Assembly (NCBI GenBank): GCA_017504205.1
Contig: JAFVRO010000005.1
Span: 1-39,699 of the forward strand
Reading direction: 5' to 3'
DNA from: Clostridia bacterium
GTDB taxonomy: Bacteria > Bacillota > Clostridia > Oscillospirales > CAG-272
DNA length: 39,699 nt
The position numbers were made by a program, and so were the translations under genes. Every line of letters begins with the position of its first letter. Positions within the stretch are counted from its first letter, which is position 1. Below the pieces are notes generated by a model, which ran no database searches, had not been told where the DNA came from, and worked only from the letters and a program-made list of their open reading frames with translations. Shown one piece after another: positions 25,796-33,875 of the stretch.

Positions 25796-25856
25796 GTTAT
25801 CTTAAACGGTATAAAATAGTAATATAAAAAGGAGTGCCCGAAAGGGTAATAAAGAA

Positions 25857-27047
25857 ATGACCGAAAAGAAAATTACATTATTTACGTCAGAGTCCGTAAC
25901 TGAAGGACATCCTGATAAGATTTGTGACAAGATTTCCGACGCAATACTTGACGAGCTTATCCGCCAGGATCCTATGTCCCGCGTTGCTTGCGAGACATTC
26001 TGCACCACAGGACTCGTCACGGTTATGGGCGAGATCACCACAAGCGCATATGTTGACATTCAGAGCATCGTAAGAGAGACCGTCCGCGAGATCGGCTACG
26101 ACAGAGCAAAATACGGCTTTGACTGCGACAGCTGTGCCGTTATCACTTCTATACACGAGCAATCCGCAGATATAGCTCTTGGAGTTGATAAATCCTACGA
26201 AGCAAAGCAGGGCGTCACCGACGGACTTGATACAGGTGCGGGTGACCAGGGCCTTATGTTCGGCTACGCTTGCGACGAGACGCCTGAGCTCATGCCTCTG
26301 CCCATATCACTTGCACACCGTATGGCAAAAAAACTCACTGAGGTCAGAAAAAACAAGACCCTTTCCTATCTCCGTCCCGACGGAAAAACTCAGGTAACGG
26401 TAGAATATCACGACAATGTTCCCGTCAGAGTAGATACCGTGGTAGTATCCTCACAGCATTCCGCTGACGTCGAGCTTGAAACTATCCGAGAGGATATCAT
26501 CAAGCACGTTATCATCCCCGTAGTGCCTGCAGAGTTTCTTGATGAGAACACCAAAATATACGTTAACCCCACGGGCAGATTCGTTATAGGTGGCCCCGCA
26601 GGCGACACCGGTCTTACAGGCAGAAAGATCATCGTAGATACTTACGGTGGTTACGCAAGACACGGCGGCGGTGCGTTCTCAGGTAAGGACCCGACGAAGG
26701 TGGACAGAAGTGCATCCTACGCCGCAAGATACATAGCTAAAAACGTGGTCGCCTCGGGACTTGCCAAGGCTTGCGAGGTTCAGGTCGCTTACGCTATCGG
26801 CGTTGCAAAGCCCGTTTCCGTTATGATCGATACCCAAGGAACCGCAATTGTTCCCGAAAGCGTAATAGAAAAAGCAGTTCTTGAACTCGTAGACCTCAGA
26901 CCCGCCGCTATTATCGAAAAATTCAATCTTCGCACCCCCATCTACTCAGGACTTGCCGCCTACGGCCATATGGGAAGAGAGGATCTTGGAGTCGCTTGGG
27001 AGACTTGCGATATAGCAGAAAAACTCAGAGAAAAGGTGCTCGGCTGA
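25857..27047 (+). CDS. metK: S-adenosylmethionine synthetase
   Basis: A 396-residue enzyme that makes S-adenosylmethionine from ATP and methionine. The N-terminal [20 protein letters not shown] holds the ATP-binding His, [12 protein letters not shown] is the methionine/ATP loop, and [17 protein letters not shown] is the glycine-rich phosphate loop. Length is normal. The ribosome binding site is only moderate (AAAGGG ten bases before the ATG at 25857), with a better AAGGAG further up at 25829. It is the first gene of a unit with recD2, comF, mreB and pepD at 21-25-base spacings, all behind the SAM riboswitch. Confidence 0.98.
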   Translation: MTEKKITLFTSESVTEGHPDKICDKISDAILDELIRQDPMSRVACETFCTTGLVTVMGEITTSAYVDIQSIVRETVREIGYDRAKYGFDCDSCAVITSIHEQSADIALGVDKSYEAKQGVTDGLDTGAGDQGLMFGYACDETPELMPLPISLAHRMAKKLTEVRKNKTLSYLRPDGKTQVTVEYHDNVPVRVDTVVVSSQHSADVELETIREDIIKHVIIPVVPAEFLDENTKIYVNPTGRFVIGGPAGDTGLTGRKIIVDTYGGYARHGGGAFSGKDPTKVDRSASYAARYIAKNVVASGLAKACEVQVAYAIGVAKPVSVMIDTQGTAIVPESVIEKAVLELVDLRPAAIIEKFNLRTPIYSGLAAYGHMGREDLGVAWETCDIAEKLREKVLG

Positions 27048-27070
27048 TAGCACCGTGAAGGAGCATGCAT

Positions 27071-29317
27071 ATGTCACAAACCGATATCGAAATAGTGGAC
27101 GCGGGCGGACTTGTTAAAATAAGCGGAACCGTCGAGCATATAACGTATCAGAATGACGATAACGGCTTTTGCATATGCGATATCTGCAACGATAAGGACG
27201 AGATAATCACCGTGCTCGGCTCTGTTCCGTACCCAATGGTGGGAGACTATTATATATTTTACGGAAGATGGACTCATAACGCAAAATACGGCAGACAGTT
27301 CAAGGCAGAGCAGTTTGAAAAAAGCCTGTCATCCGATAAGGCGGCAATTCTGAAATATCTCTCCTCACGCGCAATCAAGGGTATCGGAGCACGAATGGCG
27401 CAGCGCATCGTTGCGGAGTTTGGAGAGGATACCTTTGACGTAATTGAAAACCACCCCGATTGGCTTGCAGATATCAAGGGAATTTCCCTGAAAAAAGCAC
27501 AGGAAATAAGTGCCGACTTTAAGGAAAAGGCGGGAATGCGAAGTGCCATGATGTACTTCGGTGAGTTCTTCGGCCCGACACTTAGTGTAAGAATATTCAA
27601 AAAATGGGGCTCAGGAGCCGTGGACATTGCCAAAAATAACCCATACCGCCTCTGTGACGAAATAGACGGTATCGGATTTGAAAAGGCAGACGAAATGGCG
27701 CGAAAGATCGGATTTCCGGAGGATAGCGCGGACAGACTCAAAAGCGGTACGGTTTATATATTGAAGCATAATGCAGCGCAGAACGGTCATACCTGCCTGC
27801 CTCGTGAGACTCTGGCAAAGCTCTCGGCACAGATGATGGGTACGACAGAGGAGTACGCCGATGAAATAATCTCTCAGCTCATTAAAGAGAAAAGACTTTA
27901 CTCTATGCTCTGCAACTCCAAGAGTTATATCTTTGACGAATATACCTATAATTGCGAAAAGACCGTCGCAGCTAAGCTCACGCAGCTTGATAAGATTTGT
28001 ATTCCCGTAAATATAACCGACGTCTACGCCTTCCTGGCAAAAGAAGAAATGCAAAACGGTATCTCATATGCCGATCAGCAAAGAAATGCGATTGCAAAGG
28101 CGATGACCAGCGGCGTGTTGATACTCACCGGAGGCCCCGGCACGGGAAAGACTACCGTAGTAAAGGCACTGCTTGATATCTTTAAAAGCATGGGCTTCAA
28201 GGTGGCGCTTGCCGCGCCAACGGGCCGAGCCGCTAAAAGACTTTCCGAGTCAACGCAGTGTGAGGCTAAAACCGTTCACAGATTGCTTGAAATGGCATAT
28301 TCCGCAGACGACGCCACCGCAGGAGAGGGCGAAAAGCACTCGGAATTTATGCGCAACGAGGATAACCACCTTGAAGAAAACGTCGTCATAGTTGATGAGG
28401 TGTCAATGATAGACGTATACCTTATGAATGCCCTTGTAAAAGCGATCAAGCCGGGAGCAAGACTTATACTGATAGGAGACGTGGATCAGCTTCCAAGCGT
28501 CGGCGCAGGAGATGTCCTGCGTGACCTTATCGATTGCGAAAGATTTTCCGTTGTAAGACTGGTTGAGATATTCCGTCAGGCGCAAAGCAGCCTCATAGTT
28601 ACTAATTCTCACGAAATAAACCTTGGAAATATGCCAAGCCTTGACGTCAAGGATAATGACTTTTTCTTTCTTCCGCGCCCTGACAGTGAAATAGCCGCAA
28701 CCATTTCGGACCTGTGCCGTAACCGTCTGCCAAAGGCTTACGGAAGCGAGTTTGCTGACGGTATTCAGGTAATATCTCCGTCAAGACGCGGAGTTGCAGG
28801 AACGGATTCGTTGAACCATCTGCTTCAGCAGGCGCTCAATCCTCCATCCGCTCAGAAGGCAGAGTACCGCCATCGCGAGATAACCTACCGCGTGGGGGAT
28901 AAGGTGATGCAGATAAGAAATAACTACGACCTCGAATGGGAAAAGGACGATACCGTCGGATACGGCATCTTCAACGGAGATATCGGCATAATAGAAGCAA
29001 TAGACCGCGCGGAACAAGTGATGCATATAAGGTTCGATGACCGTACCGTTCTGTACGATCTGTCAATGCTTGACGATATTACTCAGGCATTTGCTATTAC
29101 CGTCCATAAAAGTCAGGGAAGTGAGTACCCGACGGTTATTATCCCGATGTATAGCGCACCTCCAATGCTCCTTACACGCAATCTGCTCTATACGGCAGTT
29201 ACGCGTGCACAAAAAATGGTAATATTGGTCGGCAACTCTGATATTGTAAGGCGCATGGTCGAAAATGACTGCCAGGCACTCAGATATACCGGACTCTATT
29301 ACAGACTCAAAGCTTGA
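27071..29317 (+). CDS. recD2: RecD2-type DNA helicase
   Basis: A 748-residue 5'-3' superfamily 1B helicase of the RecD2/YrrC type, which acts in repair without RecBC. An N-terminal OB-like region (about 10-80) is followed by helix-hairpin-helix motifs (ALKGIGARMAQRI-like at about 100-112, and DEIDGIGFEKAD near 200). The helicase core then shows Walker A GGPGTGKTT near residue 354, GRAAKRL, Walker B VIVDEVSMID, GDVDQLPSVG, and motif VI region LLYTAVTRAQ. The second ATG (27071) is taken as start because AAGGAG lies seven bases before it; the ATG at 27065 is one base from it. Second gene of the metK unit. Confidence 0.95.
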   Translation: MSQTDIEIVDAGGLVKISGTVEHITYQNDDNGFCICDICNDKDEIITVLGSVPYPMVGDYYIFYGRWTHNAKYGRQFKAEQFEKSLSSDKAAILKYLSSRAIKGIGARMAQRIVAEFGEDTFDVIENHPDWLADIKGISLKKAQEISADFKEKAGMRSAMMYFGEFFGPTLSVRIFKKWGSGAVDIAKNNPYRLCDEIDGIGFEKADEMARKIGFPEDSADRLKSGTVYILKHNAAQNGHTCLPRETLAKLSAQMMGTTEEYADEIISQLIKEKRLYSMLCNSKSYIFDEYTYNCEKTVAAKLTQLDKICIPVNITDVYAFLAKEEMQNGISYADQQRNAIAKAMTSGVLILTGGPGTGKTTVVKALLDIFKSMGFKVALAAPTGRAAKRLSESTQCEAKTVHRLLEMAYSADDATAGEGEKHSEFMRNEDNHLEENVVIVDEVSMIDVYLMNALVKAIKPGARLILIGDVDQLPSVGAGDVLRDLIDCERFSVVRLVEIFRQAQSSLIVTNSHEINLGNMPSLDVKDNDFFFLPRPDSEIAATISDLCRNRLPKAYGSEFADGIQVISPSRRGVAGTDSLNHLLQQALNPPSAQKAEYRHREITYRVGDKVMQIRNNYDLEWEKDDTVGYGIFNGDIGIIEAIDRAEQVMHIRFDDRTVLYDLSMLDDITQAFAITVHKSQGSEYPTVIIPMYSAPPMLLTRNLLYTAVTRAQKMVILVGNSDIVRRMVENDCQALRYTGLYYRLKA

Positions 29318-29338
29318 TAAAATGAAAGGTGAACGCAG

Positions 29339-30142
29339 ATGCCTCAACGCTTGTCAACGTTCAAAAAGTATTTGAAGCTTGCAGGTGGCTTGCTTTTCGT
29401 ACCAAAATGTCCGGGTTGCGGTGAGGTTATGCCTCTTTCTACCGTTACAGATCGCGAAGGGGTTTTGTGTGACCGCTGCCTCGATAAATGGTATCAGGAA
29501 AAGCTGACTTGCTGCAAAGGATGCGGTAAAAGTTATCCACAGTGCATGTGCCCGACCGATGCCTTGCTTGAAGCAGGTTGTGGCGTGCTTATATCTCTTG
29601 TCCCATATGATAAGAATGCGCGGACAAGCCGGAACGTAGTCAGTAAGCTTATATACGAAATAAAGGACACCAAAAACCGTGCGTTGACGGATTTCCTTGC
29701 ATTTGAGCTTGCAAGCGCACTTGAATTTGTCATAAGAAGGCTCGGTGCAGCAAATTGCGTTGTAACGTATGCACCGAGATCAAATAAGGCGATCAACGAA
29801 AAGGGACACGACCAGAGCTATCTTCTTGCCGGGGCATTCGCATCGTTGCTTGAACTGCCGTTTGCAAAGTGCTTCCGCAGAGTAAGCAGACTTTTCGGTG
29901 AACGTACTCAAAAGGAACTCGACGAGTCGGAAAGAATACTAAACGCAAGGCGCTCGTATTCTTTTAATCCCAAACGCGCGCAGTTCGTGAAGGATAAATG
30001 CGTTATCCTGATCGATGACCTTGTAACTACCGGTGCAAGCCTTGCCGCTTGTACAGACCTGCTCGTAAAAAATGGCGCACAAAGTATTATTTGCGTAACC
30101 GTTGCGGCAAGTATTGCCGAAAAAGAAGAAAAAGAAAAATAG
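29339..30142 (+). CDS. comF: ComF family phosphoribosyltransferase-like protein
   Basis: A 267-residue ComF-type protein. An N-terminal zinc-ribbon has CPGC at 24-27, CDRC, CKGCGK and a further pair of Cys. The type I phosphoribosyltransferase domain includes YAPRSNKAINEKGHDQSYLLA and the PRPP-binding loop VILIDDLVTTGASL near the C-terminus. ComF is needed for DNA uptake in competence in Bacillus; here the order recD2-comF suggests a DNA-handling role. No other competence genes are in the window. An AAAGGTG binding site precedes the ATG. The C-terminus is highly charged (EKEEKEK). Confidence 0.9.
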   Translation: MPQRLSTFKKYLKLAGGLLFVPKCPGCGEVMPLSTVTDREGVLCDRCLDKWYQEKLTCCKGCGKSYPQCMCPTDALLEAGCGVLISLVPYDKNARTSRNVVSKLIYEIKDTKNRALTDFLAFELASALEFVIRRLGAANCVVTYAPRSNKAINEKGHDQSYLLAGAFASLLELPFAKCFRRVSRLFGERTQKELDESERILNARRSYSFNPKRAQFVKDKCVILIDDLVTTGASLAACTDLLVKNGAQSIICVTVAASIAEKEEKEK

Positions 30143-30166
30143 CAAATTTAAACGAAAGGAACGGAA

Positions 30167-31210
30167 ATGATGAAATCAAACCTCAAATTTTCAAAAAGTA
30201 TAGGCATTGATCTTGGAACTGCAACCGTCCTTGTTTATTTGCAGGGAAAGGGAATAATAATCAAAGAGCCGTCCGTTGTTGCAATCAATAGCGATACAGA
30301 TAAGATCGAAAAGGTCGGTATTGAAGCACAGGAAATGCTCGGCAGAACCCCGGAAAACATAATAGCGACCCGTCCTCTTAAAGACGGAGTTATAAACCGT
30401 TACGAAATAACATTTAAGATGCTCCAGTACTTTATCCGAAAAGCATGCGGAAGGCATATGCTTTTCCCCCCCAGAGTAGTGATCTGCGTTCCCTCGGAGA
30501 TCACCGAGGTCGAGGAAAGAGCTGTCAGAGACGCCGCAACCGAGGCGGGAGCAGATAAGGTCGATCTTATAGAAGAACCACTTGCCGCCGCAATAGGCGC
30601 GGGCATAAACATCAACGAACCCTGCGGTAACCTCGTCGTCGATATAGGCGGCGGAACCACCGATATAGCGGTTATTTCTCTTGGTGGAATAGTCGCGTCT
30701 GACTCTATAAAGGTGGCAGGAAATAAATTTGACGAGGCGATCGTACGCTATGTTCGCAAAAAGCATAATCTTCTCATTGGTGAAAGATCTGCTGAGCAGA
30801 TCAAGATCAAGATCGGAGCAGTTTATGATCATAAAAATCCAAAGTATCTCGAGGTTAAGGGCAGATGCCTTACCGACGGCCTGCCTAAGGTCGTAACTAT
30901 CAGCTCACTTGAAATGATCGAGGCAATGATAGAGCCTATCACCGCCATAATGGACGCAGTCTGCTCCGTAATAGAACATACTCCACCCGCACTGCTTGGA
31001 GATATTCTCCGTAACGGAATAGTAATGACCGGCGGCGGAAGCCTCATTCCGGGCTTTGACAGACTTATGGAAAAGGCAACCGGAATAAAGACGAGAATTG
31101 CCAAGGACGCGGTTTCCTGCGTCGCACTCGGCACTGGAGTCTCACTTGAGCATCCGGAATATTTTTATTATAACAGTCGCGTAAATAATCGCACGAGAAT
31201 CAAACACTGA
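30167..31210 (+). CDS. mreB: MreB/Mbl family cell-shape protein
   Basis: A 347-residue actin-like ATPase. Residues 12-20 IGIDLGTAT (phosphate 1), VVDIGGGTTDIAVISLGG (phosphate 2) and MTGGGSLIPGFDRLM (adenosine) mark the fold, and LIEEPLAAAIGAG is the connect motif. Such proteins polymerise beneath the membrane and guide lateral wall synthesis in rods. Whether it is MreB, Mbl or MreBH cannot be settled by eye, and mreC/mreD are not adjacent. AAGGA lies eight bases before the first of two consecutive ATGs. It is in the metK unit, 24 bases after comF. The C-terminal extension (YYNSRVNNRTRIKH) is slightly longer and more basic than usual. Confidence 0.93.
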   Translation: MMKSNLKFSKSIGIDLGTATVLVYLQGKGIIIKEPSVVAINSDTDKIEKVGIEAQEMLGRTPENIIATRPLKDGVINRYEITFKMLQYFIRKACGRHMLFPPRVVICVPSEITEVEERAVRDAATEAGADKVDLIEEPLAAAIGAGININEPCGNLVVDIGGGTTDIAVISLGGIVASDSIKVAGNKFDEAIVRYVRKKHNLLIGERSAEQIKIKIGAVYDHKNPKYLEVKGRCLTDGLPKVVTISSLEMIEAMIEPITAIMDAVCSVIEHTPPALLGDILRNGIVMTGGGSLIPGFDRLMEKATGIKTRIAKDAVSCVALGTGVSLEHPEYFYYNSRVNNRTRIKH

Positions 31211-31235
31211 ATTCAGTATTCAAAGGGAGAACGCT

Positions 31236-32723
31236 ATGAACACAACAGAAAACAAATATGTAATTTCAGGATATGAGCCGAAAAGGCTGTTCAGATTTTT
31301 CGAGGATATATGCAGAATTCCTCGCGGATCAGGTAACGAAAAGGGAATATCCGATTACCTTGTCGCATTTGCTAATGAAAGAGGACTTGAGGTACATCAG
31401 GATGAAGAGCTTAATGTCCTGATCAGAAAGCCTGCAACCGCAGGCTACGAAAACGAGCCCTCGATTTTGCTTCAGGGACACGTCGATATGGTCTGCGAGA
31501 AAAATAATGACACTGTACACGATTTTCTTACCGACCCGATAATCCCCTACGTTGACGGAAAGTTCCTTAAAGCTCGCGGAACAACACTCGGAGGCGATAA
31601 CGGAATTGCTGTCGCAACTATGATGGCGCTTCTTGACGGTGAGCTTGATGCTCACCCGGAGCTTGAATGCCTCTTCACCACATCTGAGGAGACGGGACTT
31701 AACGGTGCATACGCGTTTGATTATTCACTGATCAAGTCGACTCGTATGATAAATATGGATAGTGAAGCTGACGATTGCGTTATCGTCGGATGCGCAGGCG
31801 GACTCAGGAGCGATGTTTCGGTAGAGTATACCCCCATAGCACTTCCCGACGGAATAACTCCCGTGAAGGTCTCGGTCAGCGGTCTTATGGGCGGACATTC
31901 GGGTGAGAACATCAACGACGGCAGAGCAAACGCCAATAAACTTGTTGCAATGCTTATAAAGGATATCTCCTCCTCAACTGATACCTATATCTCCGCAATA
32001 GTCGGCGGAAGTAAGGATAATGCGATCCCCCGTGAGTGTGAGGCTTATATAGCCGTTAAGGATGCAGACGCCGCCAGGGAAGCCTTTGAACTTTGCGCAT
32101 CCTCCATTAAAGATGCACTTGGCGAGGACGACGCTGCATTCAACGCCTCTTTTGATGTCACAGATGCGGCAAATGAATATGCAACGCTTGATGCAACCAA
32201 GGCATTGATAGATTTCTTCTATAGGATTCCTGTCGGCGTGCTTAAAATGAGCCTTGCAATGGAAAATTTCGTTGAGTTTTCCAGAAACCTCGGCGTTATC
32301 AGAAGCGAAGGAAACAAAATAAGCTTCGTATTTTCAACGCGCTCCGCAATCGAGAGGCAGCTTGACTCATCTATAAGAGTAACTAATTCCTTCACAGACA
32401 GACTGAATATGACCGAAGGTGTTTCTGCTACCGCAAACCATTACAGCAGATATCCCGGATGGGAGTATGCCGAGGTGTCAGCCCTCAGAGAGCAGTTCGT
32501 AAGGATACACGAGGAACTGTACGGTCAGACACCTATAGTTAAAAGCATCCACGCAGGTCTTGAATGCGGAATTATCGCATCAAGATGCCCCGGGATGGAT
32601 ATAATTGCAATCGGCCCTGATATGAAGGATATCCATTCCCCCGCAGAGGCACTCGATCTCATTTCATGCGAGAAATTTTATCGCATTCTCAGTAAAATGC
32701 TCACCGAAAAGCAGAACGGCTGA
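31236..32723 (+). CDS. pepD: Aminoacyl-histidine dipeptidase (M20C)
   Basis: A 495-residue cytosolic zinc dipeptidase of the M20C family, whose members cleave Xaa-His and related dipeptides. Metal and catalytic elements are LQGHVDMVCEK (His, Asp), LGGDNGIAVA (bridging Asp), TSEETGLNGA (catalytic Glu), a dimerisation-domain GGHSGENINDGRANA and the C-terminal HAGLECGII. GGGAG lies before the ATG at 31236. Final gene of the metK unit, 25 bases after mreB. The order has no obvious metabolic logic beyond housekeeping. A second, unrelated M20 peptidase lies at 5682-7130. Confidence 0.93.
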   Translation: MNTTENKYVISGYEPKRLFRFFEDICRIPRGSGNEKGISDYLVAFANERGLEVHQDEELNVLIRKPATAGYENEPSILLQGHVDMVCEKNNDTVHDFLTDPIIPYVDGKFLKARGTTLGGDNGIAVATMMALLDGELDAHPELECLFTTSEETGLNGAYAFDYSLIKSTRMINMDSEADDCVIVGCAGGLRSDVSVEYTPIALPDGITPVKVSVSGLMGGHSGENINDGRANANKLVAMLIKDISSSTDTYISAIVGGSKDNAIPRECEAYIAVKDADAAREAFELCASSIKDALGEDDAAFNASFDVTDAANEYATLDATKALIDFFYRIPVGVLKMSLAMENFVEFSRNLGVIRSEGNKISFVFSTRSAIERQLDSSIRVTNSFTDRLNMTEGVSATANHYSRYPGWEYAEVSALREQFVRIHEELYGQTPIVKSIHAGLECGIIASRCPGMDIIAIGPDMKDIHSPAEALDLISCEKFYRILSKMLTEKQNG

Positions 32724-32737
32724 GAGATATGAAGAAC

Positions 32738-32780
32738 AAAAGCCGCTTATGATCTCTCATGGAGCATCGTAAGTGCTTTT
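32738..32780 (+). terminator. Terminator of the metK-pepD unit
   Basis: AAAAGC (32738-32743) with CTTATGAT and ATCGTAAG (inner arm) pairs imperfectly with GTGCTTTT, giving a long stem with mismatches ending in a T run. It lies 14 bases after pepD. Confidence 0.55.
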
Positions 32781-32889
32781 GTGTTATATAATAAACTCAT
32801 AATACCGATAATTGTGCTATTTTGCCTCCAATTGTCGAAAGTTTTTGCCCGTATTCCTCCGCAAAAACGATAAAAAAACAAAATAACTC

Positions 32890-32918
32890 TGTACAGCACA
32901 GGCATTTTGTGGTATAAT
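32890..32918 (+). promoter_or_regulatory. Promoter of the rlmB operon
   Basis: TGTACA (32890-32895), 17 bases, TATAAT (32913-32918) with an extended TGG just before the -10 box. About 75 bases separate it from the rlmB start. Confidence 0.7.
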
Positions 32919-32996
32919 TAACGTGTGCGTAGTTTTTTAGCACACAGACAGAACAGATGTAAATATAAGTCTATAACTAAAGTAAAGGATAATATA

Positions 32997-33854
32997 ATGC
33001 CAAATAATAAACCTTATCAGGGTGACCGCCATAGCAAATACGGGAGCGGAAAGGGAAAAGCCGCTTTTTCATCGCCGCGCCGTTCCACTCCGGATGTTGA
33101 GCCCGTCGATACCGAAGAAAGCGGAATGATAATCGGACGCAACGCGGTTCGTGAGCTTCTGCGCTCAGGGAGAACCGTAGATAAAATATTTGTCCGCCGC
33201 GGAGATAGGGAAGGCTCTATCGTAGTACTCGTAGCACAGGCAATAGAGATGAAAATTCCCGTCGTCGAGGTCGACGGCGTGAAGCTTGACAAAATGGCGG
33301 GTATGACCCAACATCAGGGCATAATCGCTATGACCGCTCAAAAGGAATATTCCACAGTTGAGGAAATACTTGAAATCGCCAAACAAAGAGGCGAGATGCC
33401 ACTGATAGTTATTGCCGACGGTATAACCGATCCGTATAACCTCGGAGCAGTAATAAGATGTGCCGAAGGCTGCGGAGCGCACGGTATCATCATTCCTAAA
33501 AGACGCGCCGTTGGACTTACTCCCGCAGTAACAAAAGCAAGCGCCGGCGCTATTGAGCATATGGCTATTGCAAAGGTGTCCAATATAGCCTCCACTGTTG
33601 ATCAACTTAAAAAAATGGGAGTCTGGATATACGCTGCAGAGGCAGGCGGTGATGATTGCTTTGAGACGGATTTCAACGCACCTGCTGCAATAGTGCTTGG
33701 CAGTGAGGGGAACGGAGTTTCCGCGCTTGTTAAGGAAAAAAGCGATTACATAGTTTCAATACCGATGTACGGCAAGGTCAATTCCTTCAACGTGTCAACC
33801 GCCGCTGCAGTAATACTCGCACAGGCAGTAAACTATAGAAAAAAACACCTATAA
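32997..33854 (+). CDS. rlmB: 23S rRNA 2'-O-methyltransferase, RlmB/TrmH type
   Basis: A 285-residue SPOUT-class methyltransferase. After a basic, low-complexity N-terminus comes the substrate-binding domain (MIIGRNAVRELLRSGRTVDKI, then MTQHQGIIAM), and then the SPOUT knot with DGITDPYNLGAVIRCAEGCG, VLGSEGNGV and KVNSFNVSTAAAVI. RlmB methylates G2251 of 23S rRNA in E. coli. The closely similar TrmH/YacO relatives cannot be excluded. The start is the ATG at 32997 with AAGGAT six bases upstream. It heads a unit of four genes. Confidence 0.9.
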   Translation: MPNNKPYQGDRHSKYGSGKGKAAFSSPRRSTPDVEPVDTEESGMIIGRNAVRELLRSGRTVDKIFVRRGDREGSIVVLVAQAIEMKIPVVEVDGVKLDKMAGMTQHQGIIAMTAQKEYSTVEEILEIAKQRGEMPLIVIADGITDPYNLGAVIRCAEGCGAHGIIIPKRRAVGLTPAVTKASAGAIEHMAIAKVSNIASTVDQLKKMGVWIYAAEAGGDDCFETDFNAPAAIVLGSEGNGVSALVKEKSDYIVSIPMYGKVNSFNVSTAAAVILAQAVNYRKKHL

Positions 33855-33875
33855 GCAAAGAAAGGAGGCATTTCC

